NCBI GenBank assembly: GCA_035559795.1 | Contig: DATMAR010000003.1 | Location: 124,001 to 188,000 of the forward strand | Direction: 5' to 3' | DNA length: 64,000 nt | Origin: Fimbriimonadales bacterium | GTDB lineage: Bacteria; Armatimonadota; Fimbriimonadia; Fimbriimonadales; ATM1 | Part shown: in pieces, positions 37,250 through 46,435 of the stretch | Position numbering within the stretch: the stretch's first letter is position 1 | How the letters are laid out: the number at the start of each line of letters is the position of its first letter | The notes under the pieces: model-generated | Seen by the model: only the letters and a program-made list of their open reading frames with translations | Told to the model about the DNA's origin: nothing | Databases searched by the model: none | Program-made: the position numbers and the translations under genes

Positions 37250-38695
37250 ATGCGTACACTAAGCCGGCTTTTATCGCTTTTCTCGCTCGTCCAGTTTGCC
37301 ATCCTCGCTTGGGCTTATGGTGACCCAGCCGTCATCACGAAAATCATCGAGGAAGGGAAAAACAACAATCAAGTCATGAACCATCTCCGCTATCTCACGC
37401 AAGAAATCGGTCCGCGCCTCACAGGTTCGCCGAATTTGCAGCGGGCATGCGAGTGGACATTGGCTAAGTTCAAAGAATTCGGGCTTTCGAATTGCCATTT
37501 AGAGCAATGGGGCGAAATTCCGGTCGGCTTCGAAAGAGGGAAAAGGCAGATTGCGCGAATGGTCGAACCGATCGTTCGCGAATTCGAATTCACGACACGC
37601 GCCTGGTCGGCAGGGACGAACGGTCTCGTGCGAGGGCAAGCCGTGCTCGAGCCGAGAACGATGGAAGAACTCGAGCGAGTGCGTCCTCTTCTGGAAGGCG
37701 CATGGATAGTCGGACGCCCTGCGTCACGCGTGCAATCCGAGGAAGAAAGAGAATTGCGACAAAAAATCAACGATGCATTGAATGCCGCGGGAATCGCCGG
37801 TCGTGTCGTTTCCTCGCGAAGCGAATTGGTCATCACCAGTGGAAGTTTTCGCAATCTGGATTACAATAACCTGCCTAAAGACGTTTCCATCACGATTCGA
37901 AAAAGCGATTACGACGCGATCGTCGAGCAAATCATCAAAGGGAAAAAGGTCGTTTTAGAATTCGACATCGAAAACCGATTCATCAAAGGACCTGTTCCCG
38001 TATACAACGTGATTGCTGAAATACCTGGCACGGAAAAACCGGACGAAATCGTAATCGTGGGGGGGCATTTGGATAGTTGGGATGGACCTGGTTCGCAGGG
38101 ATGCTGCGATAACGGTACGGGGACTATGTGTGCATTGGAAGCGGCGCGGTTGCTGATGGTTTCAGGCGCAAAACCGAAACGCACGATTCGCTTCATTCTT
38201 TTCACCGGCGAGGAACAAGGTTTGCTGGGTTCTCTCGCCTACGTCAATCAGCACGCTAACGAACTCGACAAAATTTCGGCTGTGTTCATTGACGACGGAG
38301 GGACGAATTATTGCGGTGGGCTAACGTGCATCGAACCGATGGCGGAAATCCTGAAACACGCAACAGACCCCGTAAATCAAGCCTTTCCGGAAATGCAGGT
38401 TAAAATTCAAACCGTACCGCAAATGCCTCGGGGGGGCGGAAGCGACCATGTATCTTTCAATCAAAAAGGCGTTCCGGGGTTTTTCTGGCATGAAGTGGGT
38501 CGCGCGAATTACACTTACGTGCATCACACTCAATACGATAGATACGAGCAAGCGATTCCGGAATATTTGATGCAATCTTCTGTAGCCGCTGCTGTTACCG
38601 CATACAACATGGCTTGCGCAGAAACGCTTTTACCGAGAGAAAAACGGACAGGAATGCCGCAATCGAGATTAGCCTCTTTCATACCGATGTTTTAA
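37250..38695 (+). CDS. Secreted M28-family metallopeptidase
   Basis: A 481-residue exported aminopeptidase-like enzyme. The signal peptide is MRTLSRLLSLFSLVQFAILAWA. A protease-associated-like insert spans about residues 140-240. The M28 core has GGHLDSWDGPGSQGCCDNGTG (zinc His and Asp), FTGEEQGLLGS (catalytic Glu-Glu), FIDDGGTNY, and HHTQYDRYEQA (last zinc His). GAGGGA eight bases upstream supports the ATG. It is one of two M28 enzymes in the window, the other at 48605. Confidence 0.9.
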   Translation: MRTLSRLLSLFSLVQFAILAWAYGDPAVITKIIEEGKNNNQVMNHLRYLTQEIGPRLTGSPNLQRACEWTLAKFKEFGLSNCHLEQWGEIPVGFERGKRQIARMVEPIVREFEFTTRAWSAGTNGLVRGQAVLEPRTMEELERVRPLLEGAWIVGRPASRVQSEEERELRQKINDALNAAGIAGRVVSSRSELVITSGSFRNLDYNNLPKDVSITIRKSDYDAIVEQIIKGKKVVLEFDIENRFIKGPVPVYNVIAEIPGTEKPDEIVIVGGHLDSWDGPGSQGCCDNGTGTMCALEAARLLMVSGAKPKRTIRFILFTGEEQGLLGSLAYVNQHANELDKISAVFIDDGGTNYCGGLTCIEPMAEILKHATDPVNQAFPEMQVKIQTVPQMPRGGGSDHVSFNQKGVPGFFWHEVGRANYTYVHHTQYDRYEQAIPEYLMQSSVAAAVTAYNMACAETLLPREKRTGMPQSRLASFIPMF

Positions 38696-38698
38696 AAA

Positions 38699-38879
38699 AT
38701 CGCGGCTTACGCCGATCCTACAATTCGGCAATTCTCAAATCGCGGCTTACGCCGCTCCTACGGTTTCGGCAATTAAAATATCGCGGCTAACACCACTCCT
38801 ACAGTTAAATTCTAAAATCGCGGCTTTCCGCTCCTACAAGTTCGGGGAATTCTAAAATCGCGGCTTACGCCGCTCCTAC
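38699..38879 (-). repeat. GTAG-type REP array, five units in the opposite orientation (family A)
   Basis: Read on the minus strand, five units start GTAGGAGCGGCGTAAGCCGC and end GAT. On the plus strand they span 38699-38721, 38739-38761, 38780-38802, 38817-38837 (two bases shorter) and 38857-38879. Spacing is 37-41 bases. The hairpin is GCGGC/GCCGC. The core differs from the 10033 array by the centre (CGCC versus CGGC) but the GTAGGAGCG head is shared. The unit next to recR supplies that gene's stop codon. Confidence 0.85.
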
Positions 38880-39472
38880 AGTTCCCGTCGGTACTCGAAT
38901 GCGCTCAAAAGGGTCGCTTGGTCTGCGAAGTCCAAATCCCCCCCCACGGGGATTCCGTGCGCCAATCGCGTGACGGAAATATCGAGCGGTTTCAGCAGTT
39001 GTGCGAGATACAAAGCGGTGGCATCCCCTTCCACCGTAGGATTCGTCGCGATAATCACTTCCTTTATGTGCCCCCCCTCGATGCGAGCCAAAAGTTCTCG
39101 AATCTTTAACTGCTCTGGACCCACTCCGTCCATAGGGCTCAAAACCCCGTGTAACACGTGATAAAGCCCATTGAACTTGTTCATCCGTTCGATGGCAGAT
39201 ACGTCCTTCGCCTCCGCCACGATGCAAAGAATGGAAGAATCCCTATCGGGATCGGAACAAAGTTCGCAGACTTCGTGCTCGCTGAAACCTTGGCATTTCG
39301 AGCATAAACGAATCTTCGTTCGCGCCTCACGAAGCGCATCGGCAAGCTGGATTACCGCTTCTTCGGGCTGACGCAAAAAATAGTAAGCCAGACGCTGTGC
39401 TGATTTCGGTCCGATTCCAGGGAGTTTTTCGAGTTGTGCGATGAGATTCGCTAAAGGTTTCGAGTAAATCAT
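38876..39472 (-). CDS. recR: Recombination mediator RecR
   Basis: DNA-repair protein acting with RecF/RecO (198 residues, usual length). The helix-hairpin-helix LEKLPGIGPKSAQRLAYYFL opens the protein, the zinc finger is C-x2-C...C-x2-C (CSKCQGFSEHEVCELC), and the Toprim domain carries SILCIVAEAKDVSAIER and VIIATNPTVEGDATALYL. It ends exactly in a REP unit: its TAG stop is part of the GTAG head. It follows ybaB and dnaX on the same strand. Confidence 0.96.
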   Translation of the reverse strand: MIYSKPLANLIAQLEKLPGIGPKSAQRLAYYFLRQPEEAVIQLADALREARTKIRLCSKCQGFSEHEVCELCSDPDRDSSILCIVAEAKDVSAIERMNKFNGLYHVLHGVLSPMDGVGPEQLKIRELLARIEGGHIKEVIIATNPTVEGDATALYLAQLLKPLDISVTRLAHGIPVGGDLDFADQATLLSAFEYRREL

Positions 39473-39476
39473 AAAA

Positions 39477-39809
39477 TCAAAACGGATTCACTCCAGGTGG
39501 AAGATTCAATCCTGTCGCTAATTCTTTCATGCGTTTTTCACGAAGTTCGTTAACTTTTGCCTGACCCTCACGCAACACTAATGTTATCGCGTCCTCCAAA
39601 GTTTCTACATCATTCGGATTCACCATTTCCGGAGGAATTTTGATAGACAACAGTTCTCCGGCTCCATTGAACTTCGCTTTGATATTCGCTTTTTCGACTT
39701 CGATTTCTTCTAATTTCAATTCTTCTTCGATGCGCTGAGCACGAGCCATCGTTTCTTTCGCTTGCTGCATCAAAGAACCTAAATTACCGAGACCTTTCGG
39801 AAGTTTCAT
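39477..39809 (-). CDS. ybaB: YbaB/EbfC nucleoid-associated protein
   Basis: A 110-residue DNA-binding protein of the YbaB/EbfC family. The middle holds AKFNGAGELLSIKIPPEMV followed by the VETLEDAITLVLREGQAKV helix, as in the family. It lies between dnaX and recR, five and four bases apart, the classical dnaX-ybaB-recR order. Confidence 0.94.
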   Translation of the reverse strand: MKLPKGLGNLGSLMQQAKETMARAQRIEEELKLEEIEVEKANIKAKFNGAGELLSIKIPPEMVNPNDVETLEDAITLVLREGQAKVNELREKRMKELATGLNLPPGVNPF

Positions 39810-39814
39810 CTTGT

Positions 39815-41383
39815 TTACTCCGGTTTAACTTGTAATACCTCTTCGACCGCACGGGCGAGCGGCTCGCCTGCGAGTGGAGATTCTACCTGAGAAACTACCG
39901 CACGAGGCTTATCGTCGAAAACATAACGAATATCGTAATCTGTATTCCCCACGATACTCATAAATTCATCCTTAACCGCCTTTTGCATGTTTTGACTCTT
40001 CATAAAGCGATCATATTGAAAACGATTCGTAAAAGCAACGATGAAACAACGTTCTTCCATTCCCACTACGCTCGTGTGTGCCATCATTGCCCCTGCGGAT
40101 TTGAATTTCGATTTGAGGGTCTCCACTGTTCTTTCCCAAAGAGCATGGATATTCGCTGAATCCGCAACTACAGCAGAGGAAGTTTGCGATAGTTTTTCGT
40201 CGGGAGGTTCGTAAGTCGTTTCTTTATGAGGGTTTTCTCGCTGCGTTTTTTCTTCCTTTGCGATGTTGAGGGAAGGTTTTTCGATTTCACTCAAATTCTC
40301 TTTTCCCACCTCAGCTAAACGAACCAAAGTTACTTCCAATGCTAAGCGAGGCAAACTCGCCGTGCGAATCTCCCGATGCGCATCGGAGAGAATGGCTCGA
40401 TACTCGAGAATCTTTTCTTTGCCGATTTGTTGCACGAGAGCGTGGTTGGAGGCGCGTTGTGTCGTATCAATACTTTCTTGTTTAGTAACTTGAAATGCCG
40501 TGTAGGTAAGGTCGCTCAAACGAAAGAGCAAACTTTCTAAAATCTCGCGTGGCTCTTTCCCACTGCTTATCGCTTCATTTGCGCTCGCAAGTAACTCTCG
40601 GATATTCCCTTCCGATGCTGCGACGAGCATTGCGTTCGCAACCTCTTCATCCAAAAGACCGAGTTGCTGTACGACATCCTTAGCGGTTATTTTCGAATCG
40701 GAAGTGACGACTGCTTGCTCCAACAGTGTCAACGCATCGCGGTAGGCTCCATCTGCCATCCTCGCAATGAGCGTAAGCGCAGCAGGCTCTGCCTCCAGAC
40801 CTTCCTGTTTGCAAATATAATCCAGTCTTTGCACGAGTTCTTGAATGGAGCCTCTGCGAAACTCGAATCGTTGACATCGGCTGCGAATGGTCAAAGGAAC
40901 GCGATTGAACTCCGTCGTCGCCAGAATAAACAGAACATGAGGGGGGGGCTCTTCGAGAGTTTTCAAAAGCGCATCGAACGCTTTCGAGGATAAATCGTGC
41001 GCTTCGTCAATAATATAAACCTTGTACCTTCCCTCCATAGGAGCATAGCGAGATCTATCTACGATGTGCTCTCGAACTTCATCCACACCCGCCTCGCTCG
41101 CGGCATCCAATTCAATCACGTCCCCACCTGCGCCTGAAGTAATCGCTTCACAAAGTTTGCATTCGTTGCAAGGTTCTTGTGCAGGACCTTTCTCGCAATT
41201 CAATGCTTTTGCGAAAACACGCGCCGTGCTGGTTTTTCCCGTACCTCTCGGTCCCGTAAACAAATAAGCGTGCGCTATGCGTCCAGACGCGATAGCCGAT
41301 TGGAGCACTTTCGTAACGTGTTCTTGCCCGATGATGTCGGAAAATGTCTGACTGCGATATTTCCTATAAAGCGCGACGTACAA
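39815..41383 (-). CDS. dnaX: DNA polymerase III gamma/tau subunit
   Basis: Clamp-loader ATPase of 522 residues. Walker A is GPRGTGKTSTARVFAKAL, zinc cysteines lie in CEKGPAQEPCNECKLC, Walker B and the DEAH-type box are in VYIIDEAHDLSSKAFDALLK, and sensor 1 is LATTEFNRVPLTIRSRC. The C-terminal part (about 380-522) is the tau-type tail. No obvious frameshift signal for a short gamma form was found. It is the first gene of the dnaX-ybaB-recR run, with SRP RNA just upstream. Confidence 0.96.
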   Translation of the reverse strand: MYVALYRKYRSQTFSDIIGQEHVTKVLQSAIASGRIAHAYLFTGPRGTGKTSTARVFAKALNCEKGPAQEPCNECKLCEAITSGAGGDVIELDAASEAGVDEVREHIVDRSRYAPMEGRYKVYIIDEAHDLSSKAFDALLKTLEEPPPHVLFILATTEFNRVPLTIRSRCQRFEFRRGSIQELVQRLDYICKQEGLEAEPAALTLIARMADGAYRDALTLLEQAVVTSDSKITAKDVVQQLGLLDEEVANAMLVAASEGNIRELLASANEAISSGKEPREILESLLFRLSDLTYTAFQVTKQESIDTTQRASNHALVQQIGKEKILEYRAILSDAHREIRTASLPRLALEVTLVRLAEVGKENLSEIEKPSLNIAKEEKTQRENPHKETTYEPPDEKLSQTSSAVVADSANIHALWERTVETLKSKFKSAGAMMAHTSVVGMEERCFIVAFTNRFQYDRFMKSQNMQKAVKDEFMSIVGNTDYDIRYVFDDKPRAVVSQVESPLAGEPLARAVEEVLQVKPE

Positions 41384-41400
41384 AACTAAACTCCCTTTTT

Positions 41401-41500
<100 letters not shown>

Positions 41501-41535
41501 AAATAATGTTAGCATGTTCATGAGGTAAAAAGCGA

Positions 41536-42861
41536 TTAATCTCTTAAACTTTCGCGTCGAATAACATCTTCCTCGCCACGAGTTACGACATCCACATATC
41601 CCGGAGATTTCAATACTGCAGAATATTTGTAATTCCCTCGTTTTTCGATAAAATCGCGTGGCACTTCGAAGCGAGCATACAAACAACGCACTCCGGGGCG
41701 AATATCCGTTCGTAGATATCGCTTATCCGTCATTCCTTCACCATCCCATCCGAGTTTATCTTGAATATGAGGCGGCGCCATGCGAGGAGAATAGAAAAAT
41801 TCGACGATGTATTTGTCCGCCTTGAACGGATACATCGTGGGATTGCGACTCATATCGATTTTTCTATCGAAACGGTTGTTCAGCGTATAAAGAGAATCCT
41901 GCATATATGTTCGTCCCTTATCGAAATCGAAATCCAAACTCGGTGCAGGGTCCCATTTCAATTCGTAGTCCGCTTCGCGCAAAACAATCCGGATACGTGC
42001 ACCTGTAGTGGGAATTCCCCAAGTTCCTGTTACGCGCATCACGCGAGGCTGAATCATTTCGATTTTCACCGTGAAATTCAAATCCACAGGATTGTGGGTG
42101 TCGTATGGCATCTTGTCGTAGACACCGTCTCTTCTCGCGAAAACGCCTCGCGCAGCCATACGTACGAGCAAATTGTTCAGATTCTGCGACATGTTGTCTT
42201 TGAGGATGCGCATGTATTCATCACCGGTTTTCTCGTACTCTTTCGTTGCGTATTTTTCGATTTCCCAATACCATTTCATGGCATCGTCTAATCGCCCAGC
42301 CTTCAAATATGCGCTCGATAAAATACTCCTCAAATAAGGAAGCACATCAGGATGTTTCACGGATTCCTGAAACCATCGTACGGCTTTATCGTAATCGTCG
42401 TCTACTTTGTGATAATAAAGCCAGCCCATTTCATGATAGAGGCGATACGTATCGGGGTTTTGGGTTATTCCTTCTTGTACTAATCGCAACGCTAAAGGGA
42501 TATACCGTCTATCGGAGCGGCTTTGGTCATCCGTGAAGTTGTATGCGATGTGCCATGCCCCTGTGGAATACACCTCGATTTGACGAGGATCGAGCCATGT
42601 AACGATGCGAATCATAGGGAGCACAGCATCGAATTGTCCGCTATCGAAATATTCATCCGCTTGCACCCAAAGCAAACCTGCAACGAATTGCCGCAATCCG
42701 CTTAGGGATGCCAAAAGTTGGTCGGGTGTCAATCCGGGAGTAACTCCTACATTTCCTGCGCTGTAGTTTTTTTTCCAAATCGGAAACATCACTTTAGAAA
42801 CAGCGCCTTGCAAAAGAAACAAGAAGACGATAAATAAAATTAAGCGCGCCTTCTTCGACAT
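41536..42861 (-). CDS. Membrane-anchored TPR-like protein
   Basis: Function unknown (441 residues). A single N-terminal hydrophobic segment (LILFIVFLFLLQGAVSKVMF) anchors it. Residues about 60-240 contain helical pairs of TPR type, such as YRLYHEMGWLYYHKVDDDYDKAVRWFQE and SSAYLKAGRLDDAMKWYWEI in order. The last 180 residues are a beta-rich domain. It is one base downstream of the ABC-2 permease gene, so it probably serves or senses that transporter. Confidence 0.6.
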   Translation of the reverse strand: MSKKARLILFIVFLFLLQGAVSKVMFPIWKKNYSAGNVGVTPGLTPDQLLASLSGLRQFVAGLLWVQADEYFDSGQFDAVLPMIRIVTWLDPRQIEVYSTGAWHIAYNFTDDQSRSDRRYIPLALRLVQEGITQNPDTYRLYHEMGWLYYHKVDDDYDKAVRWFQESVKHPDVLPYLRSILSSAYLKAGRLDDAMKWYWEIEKYATKEYEKTGDEYMRILKDNMSQNLNNLLVRMAARGVFARRDGVYDKMPYDTHNPVDLNFTVKIEMIQPRVMRVTGTWGIPTTGARIRIVLREADYELKWDPAPSLDFDFDKGRTYMQDSLYTLNNRFDRKIDMSRNPTMYPFKADKYIVEFFYSPRMAPPHIQDKLGWDGEGMTDKRYLRTDIRPGVRCLYARFEVPRDFIEKRGNYKYSAVLKSPGYVDVVTRGEEDVIRRESLRD

Positions 42862-42862
42862 A

Positions 42863-43651
42863 CTAAACCTCTCGACGATCGAACACTAATACGGATAATG
42901 CGAGCAAAATACCGATATAGGTGAACGAATACACGACACCATACATCATAAAGTTTAATTCGCTTCCTCGCAACTGTTGCGCCGCTTCGATTGCAGCACC
43001 GGGCGTAACGTCTAAATTCTGAAAATTCGGGATGATGTAATGCGCTACCCAAGCGAACCCTTTCACGAGCGTGGATTGACCTTTAGTCGTTAGATTCTCG
43101 AAAATGGGATTCATAAGGGTGCCAAATATGTACACGAACCCAGTAAGGAAGAAATTCACGACAGGAGTTACGAACGTGGAGAAAAACATCGCTACGGCTG
43201 CCAACAAACTCATTTGAAAGATAAACATGATTGCCGAGCGAACGATGGGCGCAATATCCGACCTCGCACCTTGATAAAACAGAAACGCCGCCAGAAGCAC
43301 GATCGTCATCAGAGCAATCATAAGGGTCAAAGCGGCGACACTGCCTAAATATTTTCCGAGCAAAAACTGATAACGCTGCACGGGTTTCGAAAGAATCGTG
43401 TAAATCGTGCGTCTTTCGATTTCGTTCGGTATCAAATACACCGTGAGTGTTACCGCCAGGATTGCGGCGGTAATGCGAAGCACAGCCAACGTCATCGTAA
43501 TCAAAACATGGCGCTCTCCTCGCGGGGTGAGTTCACTGAGGCTCGGCGCAATAATCATAAATGCCAAACCTACGAAAAGAATAATCAATAAGACTCTCCT
43601 TCGAATCGCTTCTCCGAGAGTCGTTCCTGCTATAGCGAATACTTGGTTCAT
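42863..43651 (-). CDS. ABC-2 type transporter permease
   Basis: A 262-residue membrane protein with six hydrophobic helices (about residues 20-40, 55-80, 100-125, 140-165, 165-185 and 235-255). The segment NEIERRTIYTILSKPVQRYQFLLGKYLG is a hallmark of ABC-2/NosY-like permeases. It lies between its ATPase (16 bases upstream) and the TPR protein. Substrate unknown. Confidence 0.85.
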   Translation of the reverse strand: MNQVFAIAGTTLGEAIRRRVLLIILFVGLAFMIIAPSLSELTPRGERHVLITMTLAVLRITAAILAVTLTVYLIPNEIERRTIYTILSKPVQRYQFLLGKYLGSVAALTLMIALMTIVLLAAFLFYQGARSDIAPIVRSAIMFIFQMSLLAAVAMFFSTFVTPVVNFFLTGFVYIFGTLMNPIFENLTTKGQSTLVKGFAWVAHYIIPNFQNLDVTPGAAIEAAQQLRGSELNFMMYGVVYSFTYIGILLALSVLVFDRREV

Positions 43652-43667
43652 AGTCTTATTTGTTGCA

Positions 43668-44594
43668 TCAAGAAGCAGACGTTATTTTCCAATCCGAACC
43701 GGTAATGGTCTCGACGAACAAATCTTCCAAACGCTTTCTGCGCGGGATGATGCTCACGATATTTCCCCCACCGGAACGAATTGCATCGATAAAGCCATCC
43801 GTCACCAAATTGTCCGGAGCGTCTACGATGAGTCGCTTATTGGCATAAGAGGTAATGACGCCATTCTGACGTATTTTCTCTGCAATTCCTTCGGGAACAT
43901 TGTCAGCGGTAATTTCCACACGTCCGCCAGCAAGTAACTGGTCCAATTTTCCTTGTCTCACGATACGACCGTAGTTGATAATTGCAACCCGATCGCAAAT
44001 CCGTTCTACGTCGGACAATTCGTGGCTCGAAACGAAAACGGTCTTTCCTTCGTTGCGCATCTGCAAAATCAGATCGCGAATTTCAACATGGGCGATGGGG
44101 TCGAGACCAGCAGTCGGCTCGTCCAAAAACAAAAGTTCGGGGTTATTGAGCAAACATTGTGCGAGACCGATACGCTGCTGCATTCCTTTGGAGTATTGAG
44201 CAATCGGCTTCGATTCGGCGTCTTTTAGACCTACCTTTTCGAGCAAAACCTTGCATCGCCTCGTTCGTTCGGGTTCTCGGATATTGAACAGCCGCGCATA
44301 AAAGCGAAGCAATTCCAATCCCGTCATGTGCTCGTAGTAATAAGGCTTTTCGGGGAGATAACTTAGTCGCTTGTGAATCGAGGTATCTCCGATTTCTTTG
44401 CCGAGTACCCATGCCCGTCCTGACGTCGGATAAATGATATCGAGGAGAATCTTAATGGTGGTAGTTTTCCCTGCACCGTTAGGTCCTAAAAACCCAAAAA
44501 TTTCTCCTTGATGTACCTCGAGGTCTACTTCGTCCACGACGTTGACCTTTCCGTAGCGTTTCGTGAGTTTTTCGGTCTGTATAACTTTATCCAA
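43668..44594 (-). CDS. ABC transporter ATP-binding protein
   Basis: A 308-residue ATPase of the CcmA/NatA-type export class. Walker A is GPNGAGKTTTIKILL, signature YSKGMQQRIGLAQCLL, Walker B LLFLDEPTAGLDP and switch His in SSHEL. A C-terminal extension of about 80 residues (ITADNVPEGIAEKIRQNGV onward) is typical of ABC-2 partners. First gene of a three-gene operon with the permease and the TPR protein. Confidence 0.92.
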   Translation of the reverse strand: MDKVIQTEKLTKRYGKVNVVDEVDLEVHQGEIFGFLGPNGAGKTTTIKILLDIIYPTSGRAWVLGKEIGDTSIHKRLSYLPEKPYYYEHMTGLELLRFYARLFNIREPERTRRCKVLLEKVGLKDAESKPIAQYSKGMQQRIGLAQCLLNNPELLFLDEPTAGLDPIAHVEIRDLILQMRNEGKTVFVSSHELSDVERICDRVAIINYGRIVRQGKLDQLLAGGRVEITADNVPEGIAEKIRQNGVITSYANKRLIVDAPDNLVTDGFIDAIRSGGGNIVSIIPRRKRLEDLFVETITGSDWKITSAS

Positions 44595-44927
44595 TAGAGC
44601 AGAAGCCTCCAGAGAATGGGTTTTTAACTATGATAAATAAGTATACCAGGATGAGTTTAGGTTCCCAGAACCTGCCTTTTCCCGCTACGAAATCCGGAAA
44701 AAAATATGCACAAATGACGTCTTATGGATCCCAAAGAGGGCAAATCAGAGGGAAAAGTGCAGGAAAACCTGGGGAAAAGTGGTGATTTTTCAAAAATCCC
44801 CGTTGATTTTCTGGTTTAACATCGTCATAATAATAGGAGCCTTCTCAGGAGGCATAGCCTCCAAAAAGAAGTGCGACTTTTGCGGGAACGTGCTTTGCTC
44901 TCCTTTCGGCGTTCCCGCACTTTTTAT
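44595..44927. other. Intergenic region with a plus-strand promoter candidate and a hairpin
   Basis: It contains TTGATT (44803-44808), a 17-base spacer and CATAAT (44826-44831), a sigma70-like promoter candidate on the plus strand. About 50 bases further on stands a strong terminator. GGAGGCATAGCCTCC near 44848 is a small palindrome. The minus-strand promoter of the ABC operon should also lie here. No protein gene was found. Confidence 0.4.
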
Positions 44928-44930
44928 TTA
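44881..44930. terminator. Bidirectional terminator between a possible small RNA and trpF
   Basis: TGCGGGAACG (44881-44890) pairs with CGTTCCCGCA (44910-44919), followed on the plus strand by CTTTTTATTT. On the minus strand the same hairpin can extend to AAAAAGTGCG pairing with CGCACTTCTTTTT, giving a T-rich tail after trpF. It overlaps the trpF stop codon. Confidence 0.7.
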
Positions 44931-45554
44931 GGCTCCGGATACCCCCATGTCTACCATCCGGACGTTCTCTATGAACGTTGAAATCTTCACTGGATTCTTT
45001 ACTCCAGGTAAGTCTTCTACGCCGCTACTCACATCCACCCCGAAAGGGCGCACCTTCTCTACCGCTGCCCGGACGTTCTCGGGTGTCAGCCCTCCTGCAA
45101 GCACGACAGGAAGCTTCGTCTTCCTCACGAACTCCTTCGCAACTTCCCAATCCATCTGTTTCCCGGTACCACCGAACTGGTCAGGAGCATAAGTGTCCAA
45201 AACGAGGGCATCTGGCGCAATAAGCGAATCTTGATTTAGCACTTGGTCTTTGTCAATTCGGACAACTCGAAATACCATTCGATTCCATCCCGTTAGTTCC
45301 CCTTCTACGAACTGAATCGCGTCGAACAGGGGTGAAAAAAGGAAATCAGGAAGAGGCTTCGGCAATTTACCGAAGACGGCAACTCTCGTTACGAAGGGAA
45401 CTCTCGGAACGAGTTCTTCTATGTTCGTAACGTATCGAAAGACATAGCGTGGGCTCGTCTCTTCGAAAACGAAACCCAAAGCGTGTGCCCCCACTTCTAA
45501 TGCACATTCCACGTCTTCTCTACGCGTAAGTCCGCAAATCTTCACTCTCGTCAT
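44928..45554 (-). CDS. trpF: Phosphoribosylanthranilate isomerase
   Basis: Third step of the tryptophan branch (208 residues). The family start MTRVKICGLTRREDVECAL places the start at ATG 45554; the open frame extends upstream to 45671 inside trpC. GAHALGFVFEETSPRYV, LVLDTYAPDQFGGTGKQMDW and VVLAGGLTPENVRAAV are conserved blocks of the TIM barrel. The start overlaps the trpC stop by four bases (ATGA), so they are coupled. Confidence 0.95.
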   Translation of the reverse strand: MTRVKICGLTRREDVECALEVGAHALGFVFEETSPRYVFRYVTNIEELVPRVPFVTRVAVFGKLPKPLPDFLFSPLFDAIQFVEGELTGWNRMVFRVVRIDKDQVLNQDSLIAPDALVLDTYAPDQFGGTGKQMDWEVAKEFVRKTKLPVVLAGGLTPENVRAAVEKVRPFGVDVSSGVEDLPGVKNPVKISTFIENVRMVDMGVSGA

Positions 45555-46345
45555 TTCCCCAACAACTCCCTTACTCCTTGCGCGATATCCGATTTCGTCA
45601 TCAAACTTTCTCCGACTAAAACCGCCTTGATACCCGCTTCGGACAGTTTCTCGACATCTTCCCTCGTCCAAATCGCGCTCTCGCTCACTAAAAAAGCCTT
45701 CGGGGGGGCTACTTTTGCGAGGCGCACAGACGTTTCCAAGTCAGTGGAAAAAGTCGTCAAATCTCGATTGTTGATTCCAATCAACCGCGCTTCTAAATTG
45801 GCTGCGATTTCCATTTCCTTTTCGGTGTGCACTTCGACTAAAACATCCATCCCGAGTTGTAATGCCAAATCATGCAACGCTTTCATTTTATTATAATCTT
45901 CGAACGCAGCGACGATTAAAAGGATTGCATCTGCACTTTCTGCTCGCGATTCGAGAATTTGAATCTCGTCGATCAAAAAATCCTTTCGAAGAATAGGCAA
46001 GTTAGTCACTTTCTTCGCTTGTTTCAAATTCTCGAGACTTCCTTGAAAATACCGCTCATCCGTGAGAACGCTCAAACAACTCGCCCCCCCTCTTTCGTAA
46101 TTTGTCGCAATCTGCGCTACATCGAAATGTTCCACGAGCACACCACGACTCGGGCTCGCTTTCTTCACCTCTCCGATGAGCGCGATAGGCTTCGCGTCTT
46201 TTTGTAACCGTCTTAAAAAACCGCGAACCGGTTCTGCTTCTTCCGCGCGCTTACGGAGCGCTTGCAACGACACACTCGATTTCAACGCAAGGATTTCTTC
46301 TTGCTTCGTTTCAATAATTTTCTCGAGAATATTCACTTTGTTCAA
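45551..46345 (-). CDS. trpC: Indole-3-glycerol phosphate synthase
   Basis: Closes the indole ring in tryptophan synthesis (264 residues). The N-terminus NILEKIIETKQEEILAL, then LIGEVKKASPSRGVL (catalytic Lys), ASCLSVLTDERYFQGSLENL, PILRKDFLIDEIQI and IGINNRDLTTFSTDL all match the family. It lies 90 bases downstream of trpD and overlaps trpF. Confidence 0.96.
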   Translation of the reverse strand: MNKVNILEKIIETKQEEILALKSSVSLQALRKRAEEAEPVRGFLRRLQKDAKPIALIGEVKKASPSRGVLVEHFDVAQIATNYERGGASCLSVLTDERYFQGSLENLKQAKKVTNLPILRKDFLIDEIQILESRAESADAILLIVAAFEDYNKMKALHDLALQLGMDVLVEVHTEKEMEIAANLEARLIGINNRDLTTFSTDLETSVRLAKVAPPKAFLVSESAIWTREDVEKLSEAGIKAVLVGESLMTKSDIAQGVRELLGK

Positions 46346-46435
46346 AAATCCCGATTCGAATCAGTCAACTTCAAGATACCGAGTGCAAACAAGTAAATCG
46401 ATACTTCTGATATGTAATTTCGAAGAGAAAGAACT

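Noticed and set aside
44849-44931. Tiny open frame with a CxxC motif ending near trpF
   Set aside because: It would need an ATA start placed too close to AGGAGG, and the sequence is better explained as a hairpin/terminator.
45555-45671. N-terminal extension of trpF
   Set aside because: It lies inside trpC in another frame and lacks homology; MTRVKICGLT is the family start.
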